Shown here: positions 8,114-17,033 of the stretch, piece by piece
Layout of the letters: each line of letters begins with the position of its first letter
Numbering within the stretch: position 1 is the stretch's first letter
From: Amycolatopsis solani
GTDB lineage: Bacteria > Actinomycetota > Actinomycetes > Mycobacteriales > Pseudonocardiaceae
Reading direction: 5' to 3'
Assembly (NCBI RefSeq): GCF_033441515.1
Contig: NZ_JAWQJT010000001.1
Location: forward strand, 124,001-188,000
DNA length: 64,000 bases
Notes under the pieces: generated by a model
What the model saw: the letters and a program-made list of their open reading frames with translations, nothing else
Told to the model about the DNA's origin: nothing
The model's database searches: none
Made by a program: the position numbers and the translations under genes

Positions 8114-8333
8114 GCGAATGATATCGAAGCTTCCGTACGCCATACCGGCGTCGGGAACAGGCAGGTCACGTGGCTTGCCGACGTACTGCAATGTGCGTGC
8201 ACGCCTCTTCCGGCATTCCCGGGGACGGACCGGTTCCGCGCTTCAGATCAGCGCTGGGGACCAGGGGTTCCTCCCGGTCGAGTGTCGAGCGGACCCACGG
8301 CTGTGCGCGCTGGTCACGAGAGAGGCGATCACC
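8114..8333 (+). other. long 5' leader of the DEAD-box helicase mRNA (apparently noncoding)
   Basis: This stretch is open in the helicase frame but its translation is not protein-like and resembles no helicase N-terminus. Available starts are an ATG at 8118, a TTG at 8175 and a GTG at 8193, none with a Shine-Dalgarno. A long untranslated leader is common for DEAD-box helicase mRNAs that respond to cold or to their own product. I see no named riboswitch here. Confidence 0.4.
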
Positions 8334-10031
8334 CTGACCGCAGAAATTCCCACAACCGAACAGACCCCCGCCGTCGCGCTGGAACACAGCGAGACCGGAC
8401 CGGCCGCGCTCGACACCTCGCACCCGCTGCAGGCGGGCGTCGAGGTCGAGCCCGAGGCCCCGACCTTCGCGTCCTTCGGCGTCAAGCCGGAGATCGTGAA
8501 GGCGCTCGGTGAGGCCGGCATCGAGCGGACCTTCGCGATCCAGGCGCTCACGCTGCCGCTCGCGATGGCCGGCGACGACCTCATCGGCCAGGCCCGCACC
8601 GGCATGGGCAAGACGCTGGGCTTCGGCGTCCCGCTGCTGCACCGCGTGCAGGTGCCCGGCGACGGCACCCCGCAGGTGCTCGTCGTGGTGCCGACCCGCG
8701 AGCTGTGCATCCAGGTCGCCAACGACCTCAAGGGCGCCGGCAAGCACCTCGGCATCCGGACGCTGGCCATCTACGGCGGCCGCCCCTACGAGCCGCAGAT
8801 CGAGGCGCTCCGCAAGGGCATCGACGTCGTGATCGGCACCCCGGGCCGTCTCCTCGACCTCGCCGAGCAGCAGCACCTGGTGCTCGGCAAGGTCCGCGGC
8901 CTGGTGCTCGACGAGGCCGACGAGATGCTCGACCTGGGCTTCCTGCCCGACATCGAGCGCATCCTGCGGATGGTGCCGGACGAGCGCCAGACGATGCTGT
9001 TCTCGGCCACCATGCCGGGGCCGATCATCACGCTGGCCCGCACGTTCCTCAACCAGCCGACGCACATCCGCGCCGAGGAGAACGACGCGAGCGCGATCCA
9101 CGAGCGCACCACGCAGTTCGTCTACCGGGCGCACTCGATGGACAAGCCCGAGGTCATCGCCCGCATCCTGCAGGCGGCCGACCGCGGCCTCACGATGATC
9201 TTCAGCCGCACCAAGCGCACCGCGCAGAAGGTGGCCGACGACCTGGTCGAGCGCGGGTTCGCCGCGGCGGCCGTGCACGGTGACCTGGGCCAGGGCGCCC
9301 GCGAGCAGGCACTGCGCGCGTTCCGCTCCGGCAAGGTCGACGTGCTGGTCGCGACCGACGTCGCCGCCCGCGGCATCGACATCGACGACGTCACGCACGT
9401 GATCAACTACCAGTGCCCGGACGACGAGAAGACCTACGTCCACCGCATCGGCCGCACCGGCCGCGCGGGCCGCACCGGTGTCGCCGTCACGCTCGTCGAC
9501 TGGGACGAGATGCCGCGCTGGAAGCTGATCTCGGACACCCTGGGCCTCGACAAGCCGGAGCCGGTCGAGACGTACTCCTCCTCGAAGCACCTGTACGAGG
9601 ACCTGGGCATCCCGGAGGGCACCACCGGGCGGCTGCCGCTGGCCAAGCGCACCCGCGCGGGCCTGGGCGCCGAGGTGGAAGAGGACCTGGGCGGCAAGAA
9701 GCGCGGCCCGCGTGGCCGGGGCAAGACCGACGACACGGCCTCGGAAGAGGCGCCGCGCAAGCGGGCCCGGGCCCCGCGCAAGCGCACCCGCGGTGGTTCG
9801 CGGGCGGCCGAGGCGATCGAGGCCGCGGACAACGCCGCGACGACGTCGGAAGACGCTCCGGCAGCCGAGGGTCGTAGCCGGACCCGCCGCCGCACCCGCA
9901 CCGGCAACGCCCCGGAAGCGACCGGCCCGGCCGTCGAGAAGGAAGCCGGCGAGAACGCCGAGCGCCCGGCTCGTCGGCGCCGCCGTCGCCGCCCGGCGGC
10001 CACGTCTGATACACCTGCGTCGGCAGACTGA
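8334..10031 (+). CDS. rhlE: DEAD-box RNA helicase, RhlE type
   Basis: An ATP-dependent RNA helicase (about 565 residues from the suggested start). All motifs are present: Q-motif FGVKPEIV/TFAIQALTLP, Walker A ARTGMGKT (87-94), PTREL, GTPGR, DEAD (193-196), SAT (224-226), ARGIDI and HRIGRTGR (370-377). The C-terminal 120 residues are a basic Arg/Lys-Ala tail likely to bind RNA. The start is unusual: the only well-placed Shine-Dalgarno (GAGAGAGG) precedes a CTG at 8334 followed by TAEIPTTEQ; ordinary NTG starts lie only further upstream (8118, 8175, 8193). Homologue by position: Rv3211. Likely co-transcribed with the following gene. Confidence 0.93.
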   Translation: MTAEIPTTEQTPAVALEHSETGPAALDTSHPLQAGVEVEPEAPTFASFGVKPEIVKALGEAGIERTFAIQALTLPLAMAGDDLIGQARTGMGKTLGFGVPLLHRVQVPGDGTPQVLVVVPTRELCIQVANDLKGAGKHLGIRTLAIYGGRPYEPQIEALRKGIDVVIGTPGRLLDLAEQQHLVLGKVRGLVLDEADEMLDLGFLPDIERILRMVPDERQTMLFSATMPGPIITLARTFLNQPTHIRAEENDASAIHERTTQFVYRAHSMDKPEVIARILQAADRGLTMIFSRTKRTAQKVADDLVERGFAAAAVHGDLGQGAREQALRAFRSGKVDVLVATDVAARGIDIDDVTHVINYQCPDDEKTYVHRIGRTGRAGRTGVAVTLVDWDEMPRWKLISDTLGLDKPEPVETYSSSKHLYEDLGIPEGTTGRLPLAKRTRAGLGAEVEEDLGGKKRGPRGRGKTDDTASEEAPRKRARAPRKRTRGGSRAAEAIEAADNAATTSEDAPAAEGRSRTRRRTRTGNAPEATGPAVEKEAGENAERPARRRRRRRPAATSDTPASAD

Positions 10032-10056
10032 GGCCTACGCAGCGGGGGTCGGGTAA

Positions 10057-11400
10057 GTGAGCGAAGACGAGAAGGCGCCCGAAAGCGCGCCTGAAGAGGT
10101 CACGCCCGCGGAGGAACCGGCCCCCGAGTACGGCTCCGAAGACGTCCTGGAGGACGTTCCCGCCGCCGAGCCGGTTCCGCGGGTCAAGGCCCGTAGGTCG
10201 CCGTGGAACCGCGGGCGGGACCGGGTGCTCGCCGCGGCGATCGCGGTGGCCGTGCTGGCGGCCGGGCTGATCATCGGCACGACCAGCGACAGCGCGGCCA
10301 CGGATCACACCCGTGCGGCGGCACCCCCGCCGTTGCCCGCGGCCCCGGACAAGGTGCCGGGCTCGCTGGCGGAGCTGTGGAGCGCCCGCAGCGGCGCGAC
10401 CCCGGTCCCGGTGGTGGCCGGCGACGCGGTGGCCACGGCGGACGGCGGCGAGGTCGCCGCCCGCGACCCGCTCACCGGCCAGATCCGCTGGCACTACGCG
10501 CGTGACCTGCCGCTCTGCACGCTGAACGAGACGTGGGGGCGACTGAACGCCGTCTACCACAAGACGGAGAACTGCAGCGAAGTCACGCAGCTGGACCCGG
10601 GCACGGGCCGGATCACCGCGCAGCGCAACGGCAACGCGGAGCTGGGCACGCAGCTGGTCAGCGACGGTTCGCACGTGACGGCGACGGGCAAGAAGCTCCT
10701 CGACACCTGGCGCGACGACCTGGTGAAGAGCGCCGAGTACGGCCAGGTCCCGGCGCTGGTCAACGCGGGCAAGCAGCCTCGCACGGGCTGCACGTACGGC
10801 ACAGTGGCAGCGGCGTCGGGCAAGATCGGCGTGATCGAGCGCTGCCCCGGCGACCCGGCCGACCGCCTGACGGTCTACAAGGCGGCCCCGGAGAAGGACG
10901 ACGAACCCCAGGTCAGCTTCAGTTCGGTGCTGGCGGGCAAGCGCGCCCGCGTGATCGCGATGTCGGGCGAGCTGACCGCGGTGGTGCTCCCGGACCAGAA
11001 GCTCCTGGTGACCTACAACGGCGACGGCACCCAGCGCGCGGCGTACCCCCTGGACGTGCCGCCGTCGGACCTCGCCCAGGACCCGCCGTCGGGCGTCGAG
11101 GCGACCACCCAGACGGCGGCGAACGTGTACTGGTTCAGCGGTTCGAAGACGCTGGCCCTGTCCCGCGACGACCTGTCCCCCCGCTGGACCCTGAGCAGCG
11201 CGATGGGCCCGGGCATCACGTTCGCGAACCAGCTGGTCGTCCCGATCAAGGGCGGCCTGGCGGTGCTGAACGAGAACGACGGCTCGACCATCCGCACGGT
11301 CGGCGTCGACCGGCGCGGTTATTCGGGTGCGGTCCGCCTGGGAGCCGCGGGGCCGGTGCTGCTGGAGGAGCGCGGGGAGACGCTGACCGCGCTCAAGTGA
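10057..11400 (+). CDS. membrane-anchored PQQ-like beta-propeller protein (Rv3212 type)
   Basis: A 447-residue protein. The acidic cytoplasmic N-terminus (1-50) precedes a single membrane helix at about 52-72 (VLAAAIAVAVLAAGLIIG). The extracytoplasmic remainder has repeated WD/PQQ-like blades (GEVAARDPLTGQIRWHYAR, TQLDPGTGRITAQ, KTLALSRDDLSPRWTLSS, GGLAVLNENDGSTIRTVG). It follows the helicase by 25 nt on the same strand, the same pairing as Rv3211-Rv3212. Function unknown; it may be a scaffold or sensor at the cell envelope. The GTG start has a weak GGGGGTCGGG upstream. Confidence 0.85.
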   Translation: MSEDEKAPESAPEEVTPAEEPAPEYGSEDVLEDVPAAEPVPRVKARRSPWNRGRDRVLAAAIAVAVLAAGLIIGTTSDSAATDHTRAAAPPPLPAAPDKVPGSLAELWSARSGATPVPVVAGDAVATADGGEVAARDPLTGQIRWHYARDLPLCTLNETWGRLNAVYHKTENCSEVTQLDPGTGRITAQRNGNAELGTQLVSDGSHVTATGKKLLDTWRDDLVKSAEYGQVPALVNAGKQPRTGCTYGTVAAASGKIGVIERCPGDPADRLTVYKAAPEKDDEPQVSFSSVLAGKRARVIAMSGELTAVVLPDQKLLVTYNGDGTQRAAYPLDVPPSDLAQDPPSGVEATTQTAANVYWFSGSKTLALSRDDLSPRWTLSSAMGPGITFANQLVVPIKGGLAVLNENDGSTIRTVGVDRRGYSGAVRLGAAGPVLLEERGETLTALK

Positions 11401-11971
11401 GCCAGAAGAGGGTCAGCGCGGAGACGGCGAAGAGCACGACGGCAACCCCGGCCCCAGCGGCCGCGAGGCCGTTGCGCCGATCGGCGACCCGCTGAGCGAG
11501 CAGAGCGAGAGCCGCGGCGACGGGGTGACCGATCAGGAGGGTCGCGCCTGGCCCGGGGGCTCCGGTGTAAAGGCAGACTCCGGCTACGACGAGCACGCCG
11601 AGGGCGAGAACGGTGAGCCCGGCGGCCAGTGAGCCGGTGAGGCCGCGCCACCAGCGACCGCGGTCCTTGGGGCGGGCCGGGGCGTCGGTGGTGTCGGATT
11701 CGATGCGCTCGGGATCTGCCCGGTCTTGGGGCACGGTGTGCGCTTCGGTGGCGGCGCTCAGGTCGTGGGGCTCGGTTTTCGCCTCCGCCGCCCCGCTCGC
11801 TTGCTCCGGAGCCGCAGGAAGCTCTTCGGTGCCCGGCTCCTTCGAGGCGGCCCCCGCCTCAGCCGCCTGCTCCTCCGCCCCCTTCGGCGCCGCCCGTGGG
11901 GGTGGTGCTGTTCCGGGGGTGCCCGATGGCAAGGGCACCGTCGCCAGCTCGTCGGTGTCCGGTGAAGCCAC
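11393..11971 (-). CDS. hypothetical membrane protein with acidic low-complexity N-terminus
   Basis: A 192-residue protein not recognised as a named family. Residues 1-105 are Ala/Glu/Pro-rich and disordered. Three hydrophobic segments follow in the last 85 residues (LAAGLTVLALGVLVVAGV, ATLLIGHPVAAALALLA, AGVAVVLFAVSALTLFWL), separated by a short QRVADRRNG loop. Topology suggests the disordered part is cytoplasmic. The 3' end overlaps the convergent propeller gene by 8 nt. Confidence 0.72.
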   Translation of the reverse strand: MASPDTDELATVPLPSGTPGTAPPPRAAPKGAEEQAAEAGAASKEPGTEELPAAPEQASGAAEAKTEPHDLSAATEAHTVPQDRADPERIESDTTDAPARPKDRGRWWRGLTGSLAAGLTVLALGVLVVAGVCLYTGAPGPGATLLIGHPVAAALALLAQRVADRRNGLAAAGAGVAVVLFAVSALTLFWLT

Positions 11972-11983
11972 ATTCCCTCCCGT

Positions 11984-12835
11984 TCAGGGCGCGAGCAGGT
12001 CCCACGGCTGCGCCTGCGGGGCGGCTTCCTGGCCTGCCGCGCAGCTCGGCCTGAAGTCGCACCACGCGCAACGCCGGTCCGGGCGGGGCGGGAACAGCAC
12101 GTCCCCGTCTCCGTCCGCCTTCAGGGTATCCGTGGCCAGCCGGAGGTCATCGGCGGTCTCGCCGGCGCGTTGCAGGTGCCGGCGCAGGCTTTCCGGGGTG
12201 TGCTCGGCCGCCGCGATCGTGCCTGTCGGGAGGTGGTGCAGTTCGACCGTCGTGCACGGCATGCGCAACGTCCGCGCCGCGGCCACCGCGTACAGCGCCA
12301 GTGCCTGGGACGCCCGCGCTTCGTACTCGTCGGGCGGACGGCGGCCCGTCTTGTAGTCGACGATCACCAGCTCCCCCGCCCGCGCGTCGATGCGGTCCGC
12401 GCGGCCCTCGATGATCATCGAGGGCCGCGCCCCCGGCTCCGGGTTGACCGGCGCCGACACCCAGCGCTCCAGCCCGGCCGGCTCGTGCGTGACGTCGTTG
12501 TCCTCGACGTACTCCGCCACCCACCCCTTGGCCCGCGCCCGGTAGCGCGCCGCCTGCTCTTCGGTCTCGAAGCCCGCGTCCTTCCAGAACTCGGCCACCA
12601 GCGCCACCGCCCGCTGCGGCACCCGCTTGAGCACCGGCAGGTCGAACAGCGCCCGCAACGCGTTGTGCACCACCGCGCCGAGCGTGCTGTGCGCCCACGG
12701 CCCGGTCCGCTGCGGCGTCGGCCGGTCGAGGTAGGCGAGGCGGTACCGGCGCGGGCAGTCGTCGAAGGTCGCCAGCCGCGCCGGCGAGACCTTCGTGAGC
12801 CGCACCGGTTGCGCCACGCCGAAGTCGAACCCCAT
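11984..12835 (-). CDS. RecB-family PD-(D/E)XK nuclease with iron-sulfur cysteines
   Basis: A 283-residue nuclease of the Cas4/AddB-like RecB nuclease group. The catalytic core shows EGRADRID (D147) and VIVDYKTG (D160, K162). Four cysteines, C27 in FDDCPRRY and C256/C259/C265 in CAWCDFRPSC, are arranged as in the 4Fe-4S-stabilised nuclease domains. There is no helicase domain. The standalone form (Rv2119-like) is common in actinomycetes; role presumed in DNA repair, unproven. ATG at 12835 has AAGGAG close upstream; an upstream GTG is possible. Confidence 0.88.
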   Translation of the reverse strand: MGFDFGVAQPVRLTKVSPARLATFDDCPRRYRLAYLDRPTPQRTGPWAHSTLGAVVHNALRALFDLPVLKRVPQRAVALVAEFWKDAGFETEEQAARYRARAKGWVAEYVEDNDVTHEPAGLERWVSAPVNPEPGARPSMIIEGRADRIDARAGELVIVDYKTGRRPPDEYEARASQALALYAVAAARTLRMPCTTVELHHLPTGTIAAAEHTPESLRRHLQRAGETADDLRLATDTLKADGDGDVLFPPRPDRRCAWCDFRPSCAAGQEAAPQAQPWDLLAP

Positions 12836-12890
12836 TTGCTCCTTCACGACGCCCACGCTACGCACCACCACCGACACTTTCCGCGCGGAC

Positions 12891-15350
12891 CTACCGCACG
12901 ACGAGCACCGTGTGCGTGCCGCCGGAGACAGCCAGCGAACCGCTCCTCATCGGCTTCCCGTCCAGCAGCACCAGACGACCCGACGGCACCGCCAGCGACC
13001 CCGACGTCCCGCGGGGCGCGGAAACCGTCAGCGAGAACACCGAACCCTGCTGAGACCACGAAGCCGACAACGCACCCTTCGGCGTCGGCACCGCGCCCCT
13101 GGCCCACGCGACCGAACCCGGATGCGGCGAAACCGTCCAGGTCTCGAAGCCCGGCGACGTCGGCGAGACACCCAGCAGGTCGTTGGTCAACGCCGGCACC
13201 ACACCCGTCGACCAGCCGTGCGCCGCCGACGTGTAGCCCTGCTCGTAGTGCGAGCCGCCCTCGCCGATGCCTTCCCACGCCGTGGTTCCCGGGTCGTGGG
13301 TGGCCATCCAGCCGTACATCCGCTTGATCTGGTCGATCGCCGACGTCGCCTGCCCGCTCCGGAACCGCGCCTGCAGCTCCGGGAACGACGTGAACGCGTA
13401 CACGCGCTTCGTGCCGTCCGAGACGAGCGTGTCGTTGTCCATGAACGGGTTCCCGTACGGCAGCGCGCCGGCCGCGAGCCGCGCCAACGCCGAAGAAGCC
13501 TGCGCCGGCGACGCGATGCCGGCCAGGATCGCGTGGCTGTTGCCGTCCTGGCCGTGGCGCACCGCGCCCGTCCCCGAGTCGAGGTACGCCCCGGCTGCCG
13601 GGTCCCACAAGTAGGCATTCACCGCAGCCGCGACGCCGGAAGCCCGCGAAAGCCACCGATTCGCGTCAGCGGCGTGCCCGGTCGCCCGCGCCAGACCCGC
13701 CGCGCCCTGAAGCGCCCGGACGTACAACGCGTTGTAGTACGTCACTTCGCCCGTACGCGGCAGGAACGCGTAGTCGCCGTAGCCGCCGGTGCCGTTGAGG
13801 CCCTTCGCGAGCAACCCGCGCGAATCGGTGACCGACGGGTACCACGTGTCCAGCGTCTTCACGAGGTGCGAGTAGTACGAAGCCGCGTACGCGGTGTCGC
13901 CGGTGTAGAGCACGTAGTCCCAGCTCGACGTCACCCACCAGAGCGGGTAGTCGAACAGCGGCAACGTGTAGTCGTTGATCGACGCGGGCGGGATCCAGCC
14001 GTCCGCCCGCTGGTGGTCGGCCAGGTCCGCGAGCACGTTGCGAGCCGCGGTGCCGTCCTGGTGCGTCAGGTACTCGGTCAGCCCGGACACCGCGACGTCG
14101 CCGACGTACGGGTCGCGGTCGCGCTTCGCGCCGTCGTGCAGCACGAGCTTTCCGTCCAGTGACGGCGAAAACGCGCCGCGCGGGTCCACATCGGACTCGC
14201 GGAACGTGTCCATGCCCAGCTCGTTCGTATAGGACGCCGCGTACCAGTACTTGTTCAGGTCCTCGTCCGACGACTCGAACCAGCCCCGGTAGGTGTCCGG
14301 CGTGCCGAGGAACGGCGTGAAGTCGAGCGAGACGCCGTTGATCCGCACCTCACCGGACGGCTGCGTCAGCGGCGCGTCCGAAGCCAGCGCGTCGAGGCTG
14401 ATCCGCAGGTAGCGGAAGCCGCGCAGGCCGTCCGCGCACACCTGCGTGCCGGACGCGCAGCCCTTCGTGTCCCGCCAGACGGTGGGCGTCGCCGGCACGG
14501 CGATCTGGTCGCTGCCCGGCCCGCCGGCGAAGTCCGAGCGCGAGAAGTCGGAGCGTTCGCCCAGGTACTGCTGGGTTTCCGACGTCGACACCCGGACGCC
14601 GGGGTGGTTCGCCGACGCGCCCGCGAACGAGATCTTCGGGTACCCCGCGACGACCTTGCCGAAGTCCACCACCGCGACCGGCACCGGCGGGTCGGCGACC
14701 AGGCCGGGCCAGACCTCCGTGACGCGGCTGAACTCCCCCGACGGCGTGTTCTGGTCCTTCGTGACGGTGATCCGGACCTGCGCGGTCGTCACCGGCCGGT
14801 CGAACGTGACGGCCCGCTGGACCGCGGTGTTGCCGCTCACCGAAGCCGCGACGCGCCACGCGCCCGCGTCGAGCACCTCCACCGTGTAGTCCTGCGGCAC
14901 ACCGTCCACACTGGACAGGATGGTGACGCCGGGTAGCGCGACGGGCGCGGCCGAGGTGATGGTCAGGACGTCCGGGTAGGCGCCGAGCGTGTCGTCGTTC
15001 CAGAAGGTGTCGAGGTTGCCGTCGACGGCGTTGCCGGGCGCGTACGTCCGCGGCTGGCCGTTCCCGCCGTTGTTCGGGGCGTGGAACGACGACGCGGCCG
15101 CCGTCGTCCCCGTGGGCCAGGCCGGCTTCGGCGGCGGCGCCTGCCGCTTGAACGTCGCGACACCCCGGCCGAGCAGGCCGTCCGGGTTCGTGACGTCGCC
15201 GCTCGTCGACAGCACCTTCACCGGCCGGACGTCCCGGCTCGACGGCGCGACGACGTACTTCTGCCACCCCGGCGCGGCGTCGGCCGGGACGGCGACCACG
15301 CCGCTCGCCACCAGGACCGTGACCGGCAGGAATGCTCTGAGCCACTTCAT
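12891..15350 (-). CDS. secreted GH78-like alpha-L-rhamnosidase with discoidin-type carbohydrate module
   Basis: An 819-residue secreted enzyme. A Sec signal peptide (1-26, ending ADA-AP) is followed by an F5/8 type C-like (CBM32-type) module at about 85-215 (NAVDGNLDTFWNDD, VTKDQNTPSGEFSRVTEVWP) and a jelly-roll region. The six-hairpin catalytic domain occupies about 360-720 (RESDVDPRGAFS, WWVTSSWDYVLYTGD, EGGSHYEQGYTSAAHGWS) and a C-terminal beta domain closes it. It probably releases rhamnose or a similar sugar from plant glycans outside the cell. ATG at 15350 has GGAGG upstream, and a LacI-type operator lies 30 bp before the start, implying sugar-induced expression. Confidence 0.85.
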   Translation of the reverse strand: MKWLRAFLPVTVLVASGVVAVPADAAPGWQKYVVAPSSRDVRPVKVLSTSGDVTNPDGLLGRGVATFKRQAPPPKPAWPTGTTAAASSFHAPNNGGNGQPRTYAPGNAVDGNLDTFWNDDTLGAYPDVLTITSAAPVALPGVTILSSVDGVPQDYTVEVLDAGAWRVAASVSGNTAVQRAVTFDRPVTTAQVRITVTKDQNTPSGEFSRVTEVWPGLVADPPVPVAVVDFGKVVAGYPKISFAGASANHPGVRVSTSETQQYLGERSDFSRSDFAGGPGSDQIAVPATPTVWRDTKGCASGTQVCADGLRGFRYLRISLDALASDAPLTQPSGEVRINGVSLDFTPFLGTPDTYRGWFESSDEDLNKYWYAASYTNELGMDTFRESDVDPRGAFSPSLDGKLVLHDGAKRDRDPYVGDVAVSGLTEYLTHQDGTAARNVLADLADHQRADGWIPPASINDYTLPLFDYPLWWVTSSWDYVLYTGDTAYAASYYSHLVKTLDTWYPSVTDSRGLLAKGLNGTGGYGDYAFLPRTGEVTYYNALYVRALQGAAGLARATGHAADANRWLSRASGVAAAVNAYLWDPAAGAYLDSGTGAVRHGQDGNSHAILAGIASPAQASSALARLAAGALPYGNPFMDNDTLVSDGTKRVYAFTSFPELQARFRSGQATSAIDQIKRMYGWMATHDPGTTAWEGIGEGGSHYEQGYTSAAHGWSTGVVPALTNDLLGVSPTSPGFETWTVSPHPGSVAWARGAVPTPKGALSASWSQQGSVFSLTVSAPRGTSGSLAVPSGRLVLLDGKPMRSGSLAVSGGTHTVLVVR

Positions 15351-15379
15351 CGAGGCCTCCGAAAACCGACACCAGGCGA

Positions 15380-15393
15380 TTGAATCGTTTCAA
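15380..15393. promoter_or_regulatory. LacI-type operator upstream of the rhamnosidase
   Basis: TTGAATCGTTTCAA is a near-perfect dyad with a central CG, the form expected for LacI/GalR regulators. It lies 30 bp upstream of the rhamnosidase ATG on the minus strand. No LacI gene is in the window, so the regulator would act from elsewhere. Confidence 0.6.
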
Positions 15394-15485
15394 GCGCTGA
15401 GCTGAGGTTCAGGCTGCGCGAGCGGCGCCAACGATGTCAACGAACCCGCCGGTTCCTGTCCGGCAGGACAACCCGAAAGGCGGGG

Positions 15486-16115
15486 TCAGTTGCCGCCGGA
15501 GATGAAGCCCCGCACGGAGTTCGCGACGAGCTCGACGGCGATGGCCGCGAGCAGCAGGCCGGCCACCTTGGCCAGCAGCGTGATGCCGCTTTCCTTGATC
15601 AGCCGGATGACGACGCCGGAGTAGCGCATGCAGATGTAAATCACGAAGTGCGTCATGACGATCGCCGCCGCCAGCGCGATGTACGCGCCGATGTGGCCGT
15701 CGGCCTGCCGGACGAACACGATGGTCGCGGCGATCGCGCCGGGCCCGGCCAGCAGCGGCGTGCCGAGCGGCACGAGCGCGACGTTGACGTCTTCCGCGGC
15801 GGCCTCCGGCTCGTGCCCGCTGCCGGTGAGCAGCTGCAGCGCGATCAGCAGGAGCAGCAGGCCGCCGGCGCCCTGCAGCGCGGGGATGCCGATGCCGAGG
15901 TAGGCGAGGATCGCCTGGCCCGCGACCGCGAACAGGCTGATGACCAGCAGCGACACCAGCACAGCCTGCCGGGCGGCGCGCGCCCGCGTCGCGACCGGCT
16001 TGCGGCCGACGAGGCTGAGGAACACCGGCACGGTGCCGGGCGGGTCCATGATGACGACGAGGGTGATCGTCGCGCTCATGAAGAGCTTCGCGTCGAAGAC
16101 GTCGGCGATCGCCAT
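15486..16115 (-). CDS. MarC-family integral membrane protein
   Basis: A 209-residue membrane protein with six hydrophobic segments in the MarC/YchE pattern: MSATITLVVIMDPPGTVPVFLSL at the start, ALQGAGGLLLLLIALQLL in the middle, VPLGTPLLAGPGAIAATIVF, and a C-terminal AKVAGLLLAAIAVELVANSV. The conserved DPPGT and GPGAI motifs are clear. The name derives from early drug-resistance work but the transport function is unproven. The ATG begins 1 nt after the stop of the PHP gene, so the two are an operon. Confidence 0.88.
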   Translation of the reverse strand: MAIADVFDAKLFMSATITLVVIMDPPGTVPVFLSLVGRKPVATRARAARQAVLVSLLVISLFAVAGQAILAYLGIGIPALQGAGGLLLLLIALQLLTGSGHEPEAAAEDVNVALVPLGTPLLAGPGAIAATIVFVRQADGHIGAYIALAAAIVMTHFVIYICMRYSGVVIRLIKESGITLLAKVAGLLLAAIAVELVANSVRGFISGGN

Positions 16116-16116
16116 G

Positions 16117-16989
16117 TCAGCCCTTCACGACCTGGAACCCGGTCGCGCGCGCCACCAGCTGCTCCAGCTGCCCGGGGTCGGTGGTGCACGCGCCGAGCGG
16201 GATCGTCTTGTTGGTGCCGTGGTAGTCGCTGGACCCGGTGACGAGCAGGCCGAGCTCGCCGGCGAGCGCACGGGTGCGGGCGCGCGTCGGCTCGTCGTGG
16301 TTCGGGTGGTCGGCTTCGACGCCGGTGAGACCGCGCGCGGCCAGGCCCGCGAGGGTGTCCTCGCTGATCGTGGCGCCGCGGCTGAAGGCGAAGGGGTGCG
16401 CGATGACGGTGACGCCACCGGCCGCGGCGATCATGTCGATGGCCTCCTCGACCGGGGTGTCCCGGCGGGCGACGTAGTAGCCGCGGCGCGGGCTGAGGTA
16501 GTCGGCGAAGGCCTCGTCGACGGACTTGACCAGCCCGGCCCGGACCAGCGCCTGGGCCAGGTGCGGCCGCCCGGGCGGCGAGTCCTCGGGCAGCAGGCCG
16601 AAGATCTCGTCGATGTCGATCGGCAGGCCGTCCGCGGCCATCCGCTCCGCCATCCGGCGCAGCCGCGTCCGGCGCTCGACGCGCAGCCGCGTCTGCTCGG
16701 TGACGACCGGCTCGGACGTCGGGTCGAAGAGGTAGGCGAGCAGGTGGACGCTGATCTGGCGCCCGGTTCCGGGGTCGACGGAGACCGTGGAGAGCTCCGC
16801 GCCGGGCACGAGCGTCAGGCCGGGCGGGATGGCCGCGGTGGCCGGGGCCCAGCCCGCGGTGGTGTCGTGATCGGTGATCGCGACGACGTCGAGCCCGGCT
16901 CTCGCGGCCGCGGCGACGAGCCCGGCCGGCGTGTCGGTGCCGTCGGAAGCGGTGGAATGGGCGTGCAGGTCGATGCGCATCGTGTCCAT
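16117..16989 (-). CDS. PHP-domain phosphoesterase
   Basis: A 290-residue PHP metallo-phosphoesterase of the YciV/RnaAM kind. Metal-binding motifs are DLHAHSTASDG (7-17), AITDHD, GAELST, VIAHPF and GSSDYHG. Relatives hydrolyse 3',5'-nucleotide bisphosphates or act as 5'-3' exonucleases on short RNA. ATG codons at 16989 and 16980 are both possible. It directly precedes marC with a 1 nt gap. Confidence 0.9.
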   Translation of the reverse strand: MDTMRIDLHAHSTASDGTDTPAGLVAAAARAGLDVVAITDHDTTAGWAPATAAIPPGLTLVPGAELSTVSVDPGTGRQISVHLLAYLFDPTSEPVVTEQTRLRVERRTRLRRMAERMAADGLPIDIDEIFGLLPEDSPPGRPHLAQALVRAGLVKSVDEAFADYLSPRRGYYVARRDTPVEEAIDMIAAAGGVTVIAHPFAFSRGATISEDTLAGLAARGLTGVEADHPNHDEPTRARTRALAGELGLLVTGSSDYHGTNKTIPLGACTTDPGQLEQLVARATGFQVVKG

Positions 16990-17033
16990 TGTCGACGATG
17001 CGCTGGGTCACACGCTCGGCGGGATGAGGAGGC

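Noticed and set aside
8118..8333. Helicase N-terminal extension from ATG 8118
   Set aside because: No Shine-Dalgarno and a translation unlike any helicase N-terminus; treated as leader.
11613..12356. 247-codon plus-strand frame
   Set aside because: Opposite to two well-supported minus-strand genes, Ser/Ala/Arg-rich and without motifs.
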